DNA from: Eudorina sp. 2006-703-Eu-15
Taxonomy: Eukaryota; Chlorophyta; Chlorophyceae; Chlamydomonadales; Volvocaceae
Length of the DNA stretch: 64,000 nt
NCBI GenBank assembly: GCA_003117195.1
Contig: BDSI01000107.1
Location: 361,574 to 425,573, forward strand
Direction of reading: 5' to 3'
Shown here piece after piece: positions 10,981-22,234 of this stretch (position 1 is the stretch's first letter; the number at the start of each line of letters is the position of its first letter). The notes below the pieces were generated by a model. That model was not told the DNA's origin, did no database searches, and was given only the letters and a program-made list of their open reading frames with translations. The position numbers were made by a program, and so were the translations under genes.

Positions 10981-12803
10981 ATGCGCTGTTTTACTGAAGC
11001 GCTTGCTGCGCTGGTCCTCATAGCCTCTATCCAAGTTGCCCGAGGCCATGGGTAAGAATGTTTGGTTGGACGATCGGGATTCCGGCTTGCGAAAGCCGGA
11101 TTACTCGGTCTGGCCCATATTTCCATGCTATGAACCGCGTATTCTTCTTTTACGTGATCTGTAGAGGTGGGCTCCACAGCTGGTCGTTCCTGCCTACGCC
11201 AACGCTGGGTGAGTCAGGAGTATGACGAAGATAAAAGACAAACATCGACGTCGCATCTGCACACATTTTCAGGATCATCTCTTTTATTACATCAATTTTT
11301 ATTCATGGTTAGTAATTGTCAACTTGACTACCTGCCTGCGCACTTTCGCTTCGGACCTGATGGTTTCTCACCAATTTGCCACTGCAATCGTCTGCCGGTT
11401 TGTAATCAATCACAGGCAAGGAGTTTATCCGCTACCAAGTCGCGACCTGCTCATCATGGTTACCTGTGGACCCTACGGCTGGCACTCTTGGCGCGCTGCC
11501 CATGTTCCCGCCCGCTCCCGCTAACATGACCGTGTCTGGCTCTGCCTCCATCTTCTATTACCTGGACGGCAACTGCACCGACCGCGCCACCACCAGCATC
11601 GACATTAACGTCACGCTCACCATCAACGGCGCGCCGTACGCGGGCAAGCAGGTACGCAATGCACCACGGCAACACCGCAGCGACACGTACGTGCCGCTCA
11701 CCCGCGCACTGCGCCCGATGCCCACCTCCTGCCCCAGGATCGCCTTGCGCAGCGCTCATCACCCCTGGCACCGCTTGCCTTCGTTCACGCATCGCTTCTC
11801 ATGTTAGGCCACTTGAGCAGGTTGACGCCTTACCATCACCGCAGGTGGACGAAGCCAGTTCGCTCCGTCCGGCCCTGTCCGGCTCCGTTGCAATTGGGTT
11901 CAAACATTCACCTGAATGAACATTCACCTTATGATGGCGCTGACGGCCTGACTCGACCCGCCCCGCCGCGATCCGACCCGATTGACCTGTTTCGCCCCTC
12001 CACCGCCATGGCCACCACGCGCCCGTCCCTATCCGTCCTGCATCGCAGGTCAACGGCTACGGGTTCATCGGCAACTGCAGCAACCCCAATGACTTCTACC
12101 GCCACAACTACAGCCTGGGGGACAGCCGCTTCAATCTGGTCTGGTTCAGGAAGGAGAACGCCGCCAACACAACCGACAGCGGCATGCTGTACGGCGCCGC
12201 GCCCAACGTCATGATCACTCGCGTCCCTCCCGTCACCGACGCGCTCCGATCGCTGGTGCTCTTCCCCTCCCCTGCCGACAGTGAGTGGCGAGAAGCAGGA
12301 AGCCGAAGGAAGGGACGTTGGGGCGAGCTGCCGCGCGGCAAGCCGGGGGCCCGAGGCTGTGATGTACGACACACTGTGTGACGGCCGTACCGTGTAGCCC
12401 ACTTACCGGTACAAAGTGTTATCGTACGCTTGCTGTGCACTCTGTTTTTGATTGCGATGTTCACTTGCGGCCCTTGACTATTCGCTCTCCCTGTATCTCG
12501 CTGTCTCCAAAACGTCGTTGCGCGCCGCTCCCCGCAGGCAACCCGGTGTGCTGCAACCTGGTGTATGCGCCGCCGCCACCCGACAGCTTCTTCACGGGCG
12601 GCTCCTTCTGCCGCGTGCCCGCACCCCCGCCGCCCAGCCCGCCGTCGCCCAGCCCATCGCCACCGCCCAGTCCGATGCCCAGCCCCAAGCCGTCGAGCCC
12701 CAAGCCGCTCAGCCCCAAGCTGCTCAGCCCCAAGCTGCTCAGCCCCAAGCTGCTCAGCCCGAGGCCCCCGAGCCCGAAGCCCCCGAGCCCGAAGCGCAAG
12801 TAA
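10981..12803 (+). CDS. Secreted hydroxyproline-rich (Ser-Pro) glycoprotein
   Basis: A predicted extracellular-matrix or cell-wall protein of about 293 residues. It begins with a signal peptide, MRCFTEALAALVLIASIQV, then ARGHG. A central globular part contains several N-glycosylation sequons (NMT, NCT, NVT, NCS, NYS, NTT) and paired cysteines. The C-terminus is an (S)P-rich rod, with [17 protein letters not shown] then SPKPLSPK repeats, ending in KRK. Such rods are hydroxylated and O-glycosylated in volvocine walls. Exons used: 10981-11051, 11167-11208, 11273-11307, 11416-11651, 12049-12280, 12538-12803. The last three are secure. The second and third are chosen by phase and are uncertain. I do not see a clear pherophorin domain, so the family stays open. 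Confidence 0.7.
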
Positions 12804-12927
12804 ATGTGTGCTTATCGAGTGTCTTTGATGGCGCTCTGTACGGCTCCTTGGGACCCGTTGTGATTTCCAATCCGTACAAAGCCGCCCCCAGCTGCTCATA
12901 GACCGTCATCTGAGCCAGCTGCTGAGT

Positions 12928-14100
12928 TTATTATTAGGATGTTACAGCGGACCCCGCGGGTCATCGGTGACAGCCCCGGCGACAGCCGAGGCTTCCTCAC
13001 CATACACTACCTAAATGAACTAACGCCACCATGGCGCTCCGGACAGGCTCCCCAAGTGCACCGAAACACCCCCCGGGTCCACACTACTAGGGAACCACCC
13101 CGTTCCTGAGAACCAACCATGGCACGGGATAAAGTCCGCTCAAGGGGAGTTAGCCACCAGGGCGCCCCTATTAGCGAACCCCCACCCCCACCAAGGCGGG
13201 GTCACTTCTCCAACTATGGCACGTAGTCTTGGAGGGCCACGGGGGCTCGCGAGTCACCATCAGGGGCCTGCCCGTACGGTCCCACCGGGCCAAAAAAACC
13301 GCCCACACCCGATAGCTCCACTGGGCGTCGCTGAGTTGTGATTCCGACATGCTGGCGCTGCTGTGTTGTTTCGTCGGTCATCTCGTTTGGGGGAGGATGT
13401 ATCTTTATTCGAGTGCCCGTACATGCAGCTGTACCAGAAGCCGTTACTGCCGAAGAATTCAGAACGCCGGGGCTCGTCGACCGTGGACCGCTGTGTCGGA
13501 CATCCCCGGGGCTCGCAGCGAGCGTGCTGGAGGGCTGCCGGCATCCCATTACTTGATCGTTGGGCGGTGCGCGCTCACAAAGTTACCTGTGAATGAGGTT
13601 GCGCTTGCGGGCGGCGGCTGGGGGTTTTAATGTGTCGAGGGCCGTCGCTGGGTCGCTGACGCTGGTGACAAAGTGACGTTTGTTTGGTTTGAGTGTTTAG
13701 TCATGTTGTTCCGGAGTGGTCGTTGCGTGTCGTTGCTATGGGTCGCGCGGCCCCCAAGCTGTGCCATACCGTACAACACTCATTAATTGTGTTGTGATCG
13801 TGGTGTGCCGTTTTCATCCACATCTGCATATCGTGATCCCATCTCGATGGCGTTTGCGGCAAACGCCCGCGGGTGATGGAAGATGGGTGCGCAGTCCATG
13901 GTAGGGGTTAAGGAGATGAGGCGCCTACGAGCTATCTGGGCCCGTTGGATCACCCGATCGCGACTCGGGTCCATCTTGTAACGATTCGTCGCTATTGTTG
14001 GCCTGCCTTGCAACCACCGGCAGGGTCTTGAGCTCTTGCAATAGGCACCGATTCGGTTCAGCTGTTCATTCACCGGTTCAGCTGTAACATTCTCCAGGAT
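12928..14100 (+). mobile_element. Terminal-inverted-repeat mobile element, copy A
   Basis: The left end TTATTATTAGGATGTTACAG, then CGGACCCCGCGGGTCATCGG, is shared with copy B at 20823, and about 150 bp continue nearly identical (C/T and G/A changes only). The right side shares AGCTATCTGGG-x-CCGTTGGAT and a GGGTC...TTGTAACG block with copy B. Its extreme right end is decayed (CAGCTGTAACATTCTCCAGG). No transposase frame is recognised, so I infer a non-autonomous DNA element. It sits directly behind the secreted-protein gene. Exact ends are approximate. Confidence 0.6.
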
Positions 14101-14525
14101 GATGAACGGTATTGGCATGGGGGCCCGAACTTCGTCACGTACAGCGGTACAGCACATCATGTTGCTCGGACTTTCCGTTACCTCACCATATTGTGATATG
14201 GCTTTCATAAGCTTTGCAATGCATACCCTTAGAGCTGGGCAGTAGGCGCGTGTCATGCGTCCTGGCTTAAATTCTGGATACCGCATGTTGTAAGAGCAGC
14301 TAGAACTCCACAGATGACCCCGCCGTAATGCCTTCACAGAGTTTCCTTTGTATCAGGGGGGTCTACACAGTCAGCTACACTCGGTTTAGCAACGTGTTCC
14401 CAAATCTCTTGAACGGCTAACGAGCTCATTGTCGGTTCATCCAAGGGCGTCACAGAAAATGGATCTAGACAGACGTATGGTAGACGCCCCTAGCAGCCTA
14501 ACTTGCATTGTAGTACGCCCGTGCG

Positions 14526-16194
14526 GTGAACGGGCAAGTGGCCTCGGCTCTTGCCAAGTGTTGGCATTCCTTGGAGGACGGAATCCGCGAGCTTGTGTGC
14601 ACCGTCGATGACGACAACGAGGGAGATGCCCCGACCACGACCCGGAGCTTCCGGCTCCGCAACTTGCCGGTCGCGGGAGAGCTGATCAGTGCCAGCGAAG
14701 CTATCTACGAGCCCACAAGTGACTCCATACTATTTGTAGAGAAGGACTTGGCCATTAAACGGCTGGACGGCAGCAATGTGGTCAGCCTGGTCGCGGGAAG
14801 CGACACGGACAGGGGCCGCAATGACGGTCGGGGTGCTGAGGCGCGATTCGCGTGCATCATGTCGATGGCCGCAGATGGCAAAGGGAACGTGTTCATCGCT
14901 GAAAACGCATCCAACAGCGCTCACTCGTGTTACCCCTGGCGTCCTCCGAGTCCTTCGGGTATCCACGGGTGACGTAACCACGCTGCGGGGCTCGAAGGTG
15001 CCGAGCCATTCGCGATGGGCGTCACTGTCGTACGACGCCGGCGCAGACGTGTTAGTCGCCGCCACCGAAAACGCGGTGCACCACGTGTTGATGTACGGCA
15101 GTGCGTCCAGCAGTCTGGGGCTGGTTGCCGCCATGCGGCTGGTCGCTGGCGGCGGCGATGACGTACCTAGCGACGGCGACACGGAGGCCGACGAGGAAAC
15201 CGACCGAGAGGAGGCGCCGGTCGCCTTCAGGGACATCTCCTCCGTCCTCGCCGGGCCCGACCACGGCAGGTATGTGTTGACGCGGCCCGCCTTTTACCTC
15301 GTGCAGGCCGACGGCACTGCCAGCACGATTACCGGCTTTGGGTTCGTCATGGGCTGGGGCATGTGCGTCTTGCCTGAGGGCAGCCTCGCAATTCCAATGC
15401 GTGTACACGAAAGATGCGGCTGCGGCATCTCATGCGATAATGATCCTCAGCGGCGGGGCCGCTTTCCGCCCCAGCAGCCAGGTGCTGGCGGGCTTCCAGC
15501 GGATGAAGCCTTCGCTCAGCAGGGCACCCGACCTGGCTCAGCTGCTCGCGCTGCCCATCAGCAGCAGCAGCGGGCACCGGCGTGGCGGCGGTCTTGATGG
15601 TGGGGGTGATATCATTGGTGGCGGTGATGATGACGGTGATATCGATGCGGGCGGTGGCGGTGGCGGCGGCCTGAGCCCCATCGTGACGGTGCGGGTGGGC
15701 GATGGCGGCCATGCCTTCACCGCCCACCGATCCGTGCTGGCGGCGGCAAGCGAGTACTTCCGGCAGCTGCTGCAACCGGATGGGGGCTTTGCGGAAAGTG
15801 GCAGCACGGAGGTATCTCTGGTGGATGCGCATCCGGAGGCCTTCGGCGCCCTGCTGACGTACGCACACACAGATGACCTGCCTGACATGCTGGGCGAGCA
15901 GCTGCGCCAAACGACGGCGCTGGCGGGGCGTCTGCTGATGGCGGCGAGCTGCAAGCATGAGCTGCAGTCACGGCTGCTGGCGGGGTGACTCCGGGGTCGG
16001 TGGTTTCGGAGCTGCTGTGGGCCAGCCGGCACGGGGAGGTGGAGCTGGAGGCGAAGCTCAAGGCCTTCCTGCTGCAGCACCGAAAGGAGATCGCGAGCGC
16101 GGCAGATCAGGAGCAGCCCCTCCTGGAGCTGATGGCTGAGTGCCCCGACATTGCCCACAGCATGATGCGGGCTTTCGTGACCAAGAGGGGCTGA
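14526..16194 (+). pseudogene. Propeller-like plus BTB/POZ domain gene with three frameshifts
   Basis: An intronless coding stretch read in three frames. Frame A (from about 14526, perhaps from ATG 14459) carries a repeat-propeller-like part: SILFVEKDLAIKRLDG, VVSLVAGSDTDRG, GNVFIAEN. Near 14905-14930 the frame shifts to one reading RVLRVSTGDVTTLRG onward. Near 15390 it shifts again, to CVYTKDAAAASHA and a Gly/Asp-rich linker. That frame then holds a BTB/POZ domain at about 15670-15970 (FTAHRSVLAAASEYFRQLL, then HPEAFGALLTYAHTDDL). At 15983 a run of four Gs breaks the frame, and five would join it to VTPGSVVSELLWASRHG and the end at 16194. BTB proteins commonly act as cullin-3 substrate adaptors. 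No GT-AG introns fit the three junctions, so this looks like a decaying or retro-copied gene. Confidence 0.7.
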
Positions 16195-16797
16195 GACCCG
16201 CCACAGCCGCTGAACACGTGTATGTGTGTAGTGTGGTGTGCGTCAGTTGGTCGGTCAGTTACGGGCATGGTGGTGATTTGCTCGGATGATGTCGCCCAGC
16301 TGTATATCGCTGCCACTTGCAGCCGTGCTGCGGGGCAGGTGGTGCGTGGATGCATCGGTAACGTATTGTATTGCGGCGATGCCCTTCTCTGCTGCAGAGT
16401 GAGTGATCCGTACCGCCGTACCGCAAGGGTATTGAACCGGTAACACAGGCCGCAACAACTGCGCTCAGGGTGCATCAGCTTTGCGACATCTAGGGTTGTG
16501 GCACAGGTGAGGACCCGGGCAGATTTGGACCCAGGTCGACATGCAGAGGTGGTTGTTTCCATGCAGCAGTGCAGTGACAAGTCTGTCCTTGGCGGCGATG
16601 CGCCTTTGTATTTGTGCTGTTGACAGTAGGTAGGACGACCGGCGGCTTTCAATGATATCGGCAAGTTGTATCAAAGGGCTTTTGGGAAAGCTGCGCAAAG
16701 GGCTTCTGGGAAAGCTGCGCTGGCACGTACAATCAGTGCCATCGGGATACACTCAAGGCCATTCCGCCGGGCAGATGCGGTGTTTTTGTGCGTGTAG
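16195..16797. other. Intergenic, with a short direct duplication
   Basis: No gene is recognised. At about 16674-16722 a 21-bp segment AAGGGCTT(T/C)TGGGAAAGCTG is duplicated in tandem. Confidence 0.45.
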
Positions 16798-17001
16798 GTA
16801 GCCGCGCATGCACTTGGTGGGCGTGGCGTCGCTGCAACGAGTAAGTACCCAGAGCGGCGCAGCAACCCAACCGATGCGCTTCCTTCAAGCATGGAGGTGA
16901 TAGTAAAGGATGTTAACGACAATCCGCCCGCCATGTCATTCTCTAGATTGCCGTACATTTTGTACGAGTTAGAGAGGCATCTCAACGCATGGCTGTGTTG
17001 A
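16798..17001 (+). other. Exon-like ORF with a cadherin-type DVNDNPP motif
   Basis: A frame open after a TGTAG acceptor-like site (ending 16797) runs to a stop at 16999-17001. It contains MEVIVKDVNDNPPAMSFSRL, then PYILYELERH. V-x-V-x-D-V-N-D-N-P-P followed by a hydrophobic S-x-x-x-Y-x-x-x-x-x-E pattern is how the end of one cadherin repeat passes into the next. I find no upstream or downstream partner exon. It could be a fragment of a gene, a decayed copy or chance. It lies 157 bp upstream of the GNAT start codon and is in a different frame from it. Confidence 0.25.
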
Positions 17002-17157
17002 CGAGGCGCAGTCCTGACTTTAGAGATGATGCTGATGCACTTGAGATGGTGTCTACATTCGAAGGTAGACTTTAGTACGTTAGTCAGAATCCGGGAGGTC
17101 TGCCCCTCACATGCATATGAGCTACTTGCGTTTTAAATCAGATAAAAAAACCGAAAG

Positions 17158-18168
17158 ATGTCAGGCCCGAAACAACGACAGGATGCAGACTCGCGCGAAG
17201 GCAACACAGAGTTGAACCAGCCACGCAACGTTCAAGAGGCTGACGTTCCGGCCGTGACTAAGTGCTACAGTGCATATATACTGTCGCTACAAACTTCCAT
17301 TTTAAAAAAAGCTCTCCTTACGCCCTCCTCGTTGTGGTTTCGAGCGCTGCTTCTGCCAGCTTTCGCATTCTACCTGGCGTACACACCCAACAGTTTGATT
17401 CCATGGATTGTTGCTGTTGCAACGCTGGCAGTGGTGCCAGTTTTGGTTGCGGGCTTCATCTATCTGCAACTGATCATCATCGTGCGCAAGGGAACCGAGA
17501 CCGACTTAACGGACAGGTTACCATTATATTATAGCGAGTCAGGATCACGGTTCTTCGTTATCCCTGCGACTGGCAGAATACATGGGTGCGTGGGCGTACG
17601 GAACCGGACTGGTGGACAAGCTGAGCTCATGTACTTCGCCGTCAGGTGCGGTAACCGCGCGTGGAAGGAAGACGCAGGTGGCGCCGTGTGGCTTTTTCGG
17701 AGAGGCGACGCGCGAATATGACAAGGGCTGATCCATTGTTCGGGAAGACATAGTTTGCGTCAGATCGCTCGTCCAACACACGTGATTTCGGCTGCTCTGC
17801 AGTCTGCACCGACGACCGGCGAATCTTGGAAGATTCCAGCCTGCAAACCCCTCATACGCCATGTGACACGTCCAAACCCGCTCACGGCTGACCTCACCAC
17901 CCCCGCGCGCTGCCCCTGCATTTGTACCCTGCGGTGCTCCAGGCCGGGTGCCCCGGACCGGACTGCGTTGGCGGATGCCCTCCTGGCAGCCGCCGTGGCA
18001 CATGCGCGGAAGGCAGGGTTCGAAGACCTGATCCTCAAACTGAACTCAGCGGAAGTCGAGTTGCTGGACGTTGCCAAGCGAGCTGGGTTTGGCAATGAGC
18101 AGCTGGTGCACATCAACGCCTGGTTCCAAGCGCACCGTCTGATGCTGACCCTCAAGAAACACAGATGA
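17158..18168 (+). CDS. GNAT-family N-acetyltransferase, NAT8-like, membrane-anchored
   Basis: A 237-residue acetyl-CoA-dependent N-acetyltransferase. Exons are 17158-17645 and 17943-18168. The phase-2 junction (AG|G) gives LMYFAVRPGAPDRTALADAL, which restores the acetyl-CoA binding loop (V-R-P...R-x-A-L-A-x-A-L-L) of the GNAT fold. The N-terminal strand and helix are QEADVPAVTKCYSAYI. A hydrophobic hairpin follows (ALLLPAFAFYLAYTPNSLIP, then WIVAVATLAVVPVLVAGFIY), as in NAT8/camello proteins that sit in the ER membrane. The later strand FFVIPATGRIHGCVGVRN and helix HARKAGFEDLILK match the family. The second helix region ends in a short tail with no extra domain. The substrate is unknown: NAT8 relatives acetylate cysteine conjugates or lysines. 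Confidence 0.85.
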
Positions 18169-20822
18169 CAGTCGAGAGGCAGACGGGCTGCCACGAAACT
18201 TGTGCCGTCTCTGTGCGTGCTCTATTCCTGTATGCCGGCGTTCAGGGTGGAGGTTAGGGTGATAGCGCGGTGGAGCATTGCGCGAAGGCACAATTGCGAG
18301 CGAGCAGCACGCAAAGCTGATTGATACAGGGCCGAGTTACGACATCGAACGCCGGGCGACGGGCACCCCCGAAGGCGCCTCCAGCCAGGAAACACAAGCA
18401 AGTCGAAGAGGGCCTTATTGGGCCGGGCGTGCTGAGCGTGCTGGGCTATTTGTTTCATGAGGCAGGCCGTCAGGCCTTGACGATCCTCGACTCCGGGTGG
18501 CTAAGGCCCTGGTATCGCTGCTGACCCAGGAGCGTGGTTCAGGGTCCGATCTTCAGCCTCCGCATTCTCCTGATGCGATGTGCGGAGGAGGGTGCGCGGA
18601 GGAGGGTTTGCGGATTAGGGTTGGTAGAGGAGGGTTGCGGAGGAGGGTGTGCGGTTGAGAATGCGCGGAGGACTGCGTGCGGAGGAGACCGGGTAGCCAC
18701 CGCGCTGGACGCCACGCCTGAGATTTCAGAATGGAAATGACCCCCTGGAACCAGTTGATGGGTTTCCCGCGCTGAGCGACACACGCGCGCCGGCAGCCCC
18801 GCACCCTCAGTGGTGCGGCTGTGTTGGCTTCTCCCGTGTGCCCATGTGCGGACTCTGAGCTTCGCCGCACCGCGAGGTCTGAATCGCTCTGGGCCCGCCC
18901 CGTGGCGCCAACATTGGTCGACCGATGACGTCTCCATGGGTGCGCGGGGTCGCGCAGGACGCGCTGCGGCTGGTGCAAACCGCGAGGGGTGTGCAGCAGG
19001 GCAAGTGGACTGTTGCGCACCTGAGCACGTTAACAGTGGGGGGTGCGGGTCACGAAGTCGGCGCCTTGGGCTGAGCCGACACGGGAGCCAGGGGACAGGG
19101 TCTTGGCGGCAGGCCGGTCAACTGTGTGATGATGGCCTTGGGCGCCGCCTCGGAGACTTTGCGGTTCCGGGACTGCCCCGCCGCGTCTGCCCGCGTGTGG
19201 GGCCATGGCATCCATGCCGGCCTCCGGGATGGAGCCGGTAGTCGGGGGCGCTTGGAGTTGTCAGGCCGCACTGCGGCCGCCGTATTGATGTCCTGATAGG
19301 CGAGGGCACATACGGGCGGGGCGGTGACATATGCAAATACGTATGGAAGCGCGTCAAACTGAAACCCTGTTCTTGCTCTAAGCTGGTTCCACTTAAATCC
19401 AACGCGGATCTCGTTGAATTCACATCAGAGGCCCGGGAGGATGACGGCCATGTTGCAGCAGCGAGGGAGGTCACATGTCGGCCAGTCGCCAAGGCAGCAT
19501 GCACGCACTGGAACAAGAACGAGCGCAACATCATTCTGACACACACGAATTCGTCTCATGTAATTTGAATGAATCGACAAATGGCAATATGTTCTGGTCT
19601 ACCGGTACGGCTGGAGGTACGGTAGAGCTACTCACACTCGCGTCGAACGCTGTGCGCAGTTTGACCCAGCTAAAGCTAGTACAACAGTATCATTGTTTCT
19701 CAAACATTCCAGTACATGTATTGGCTCGTCAGTCAATGATTCTCGATTTCTCGCGCCTCGTGCAGAAACCGTTTGCTAAAGAGGTGTTTGACAAACAAGT
19801 ATTCAAATAAATTCTAAAGAATTATAAATATTCATTTCAAATCCATACATGGTCGAAGTGCAGATCCAATCCCGGCTCCGTTTCATGGTGGTTGGAAACG
19901 TTGCGTGCGTTGCGCGGTTGCATCTAGCTGATCGAAAACGGAGTAGTAATAATGACTTGGTTGCAGTACGTCGAGGATTACTCACGTTTTTTTGTTGTTC
20001 AATTATATCTTCCTTTACACGTTCTTGATTCAAGTTCGGCCGTTCATGAGCCTCCTGGAGAGCGTGACGTCAACGCCAAGTAATGGCTTTTTTACACACA
20101 TACACCGTCAGCAATGCTTTTGTAATTTCCTTGCCATGTGTCACAAATTGCGATAACTGTGAGTCAGAGGGCCTGCATGCGGCCTCATGCGGCCATTCAG
20201 CGATTCAGGGCCACTCTGCAGCTTACAAGCATACTACGTTCCTCATTGTCGATCATTCGCATTGATAGGTAGCATCTGCGCTGCACAAGTCGTTCCAATG
20301 ATCACCTCCCTTGGCCTGCATGGTCCAACCCCTACGCGGCACGCACCCACATGCGGGGGCCTCAGCAGACTCTGACAGCAGCAAGCAACGCTCAATTTCT
20401 TTACCGGCAGTGCCAAGAATGCCGACCATGTGCGCCATGACGGGCTGGCTGCAAAGTTCATGTATGAGCCATGACGCGCGCTTGCGTGTCGGCTTACCGA
20501 AGCAGTTAACCTTAGGGTGCGAAACCAAAGAAACCAAAGAACCAAACTGTCCGTCGTATGGACCTGTCCGTCGCCTGCTGAAAGTCTCTGCGCCATGTAT
20601 GTGTGTGTTACATGGTTGCGGGTGCCAAACCCCATACAATTATTAAGGATTTTACAGTGGGTCATCGGTACCTCATACCATGTGTGTGCGCGCCTGTGCA
20701 CGTTACCACGTCATCTCGTTCCTCAGGCGCATGCAGGTCTCTGTATCTCGTTGGATGATCCGCAACGGCATGCACCTGAACCTAGCTAGTGCACCGTGGC
20801 TCTCTGGCTCTTCGGTGTCCTT
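18169..20822. other. Intergenic, no gene recognised
   Basis: About 2.6 kb with no supported gene. A degenerate GGAGGAGGGT(G/T)(T/C)GCG repeat lies at about 18585-18690. 19800-20100 is AT-rich. At 20636-20665 there is a fragment ATTATTAAGGATTTTACAG, then TGGGTCATCGG, related to the mobile-element terminal repeat. Confidence 0.45.
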
Positions 20823-21444
20823 TTATTATTAGGATGTTGCAGCGGACCCCGCGGGTCATCGGTGACAGCCCCGGCAACAGCCGAGGCTTCCTCACCATAC
20901 ACTGCCTAAACGAACTAACGCCACCATGGCGCTCCGGACAGGCTCCCCAAGTGCACCGAAACACTCCCCGGGCCCGCACTTGACCTCTCTCGGACACTGT
21001 CCCAGAGAGGTCAAGATACGTGATGATGGGTGCAATCAAGCAAGGAGTATGAAGCTATCCAGTTTGCAGTGCTGATCTCGCTCTCCGCGTCGTGACGAGG
21101 ACCCGGTTCCCAGCACTGATGTTTTTTGGTCGGAGCGCTACAAATGTAACAGGTTCGAATTCCGGACCCCTACCCGCCAAGGAATTCGGCGAGTCTGGTG
21201 CGGTTTCCAGGAGAGGCAATGCTGGCGCGCTATTAATAACCTGGTGTGTCGACAGGTATGGCTGCGTGAACCCCACAGCGGGTGGTGGTGGATGGGACGA
21301 TCGATGGGTGAGCAGTAATTCGTAGGTTCATGGTATAAGGCGACCACGCAGCTATCTGGGACCGTTGGATTGTCCGGCCGGAACTCAGGGTCTACCTTGT
21401 AACGGTGACCCACGGGGTCCGCTGTAACATCCTTAATAATAATA
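20823..21444 (+). mobile_element. Terminal-inverted-repeat mobile element, copy B
   Basis: This copy keeps both ends. The left end is TTATTATTAGGATGTTGCAG, then CGGACCCCGCGGGTCATCGG. The right end is CGGTGACCCACGGGGTCCGC, then TGTAACATCCTTAATAATAA. The right end is the reverse complement of the left with a few changes, giving a terminal inverted repeat of about 40 bp. It is about 620 bp long with no coding capacity, so it is a MITE-like non-autonomous element. Target-site duplications are not clear, because both flanks are TTA-rich. Confidence 0.7.
20980..21014. repeat. Perfect 11-bp hairpin inside copy B
   Basis: TTGACCTCTCT at 20980-20990 pairs exactly with AGAGAGGTCAA at 21004-21014 around a 13-base loop. 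Copy A has different sequence at this place. Confidence 0.8.
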
Positions 21445-22234
21445 ACGGTTACGGTTAAAACAGGTGCAGGGCCTTGCGCGGTAAGTACGTTTGCACACAA
21501 AGTACGGCTGTAGCCAAGTGGGTACGGTCCGCATTCATTACAGACCGACGGGGACCCGCAGTAGCGCCAAGCAAGTTGTGTAACGACGTGTGGCTCCTTG
21601 CCCGCCGACGCGGAGCGGCTGCCTCTTGCCGACGCTCAGGTCAGAATGCTACATTTTTAAAGCTCAAAGCATGCATAACCGTGACCTGGCCAGGTGTTGG
21701 CACCTGTCGGCATCGATCGAGAAAAATCGAGGTACGAGTTGCCCACGACAAGTTAGCGCTTAAGCTACGAGTGCGTTTACGTTTTTTGAATTATTTTAAA
21801 CATATCCGTCTTGATATATTTTTATGATGACATCATGTTTTTATTTCCTGACGAACGCACCCCAGAGAGCTGTGCTTTTCCGCTGCCCTTTTAGCATCGC
21901 TGTGCTGGTACATACCTTGCAAAGGTATGATATTGTGTATATTTTCTTGTCGATGAAGGATTTTGCTGTTTCTCCAGTGACTCGCGCGCATTTTACGTCA
22001 GCGTCGACCTTACCTGCTGTAAGAGTTACACACAGCGACACACTGTTGGTCCAGTTCAAAATAACTTTTTAACCATAACTTTTTAACCATACATTAATAA
22101 TTTATATCAATAATACAAGACTTTTATGGTAATTGTCTGAAGGGCCAAAACGTTTGCAGCAGATGCGAGACCAGCGTACCTGCAGAATCAACGCAAATTT
22201 GCAATCTGTATGAGGCACCACGTTCAAGCTTCTG
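21445..22234. other. Intergenic, promoter side of the ABCG gene
   Basis: No gene is seen. 21770-22120 is AT-rich with repeated ACTTTTTAACCATA (22064-22092). This is the probable upstream region of the ABCG gene. Confidence 0.45.

Noticed and set aside
21060..21170. Possible tRNA because of GGTTCGAATTCC
   Set aside because: The T-loop-like string lacks a matching acceptor stem, D-arm and anticodon arm at the required spacing.
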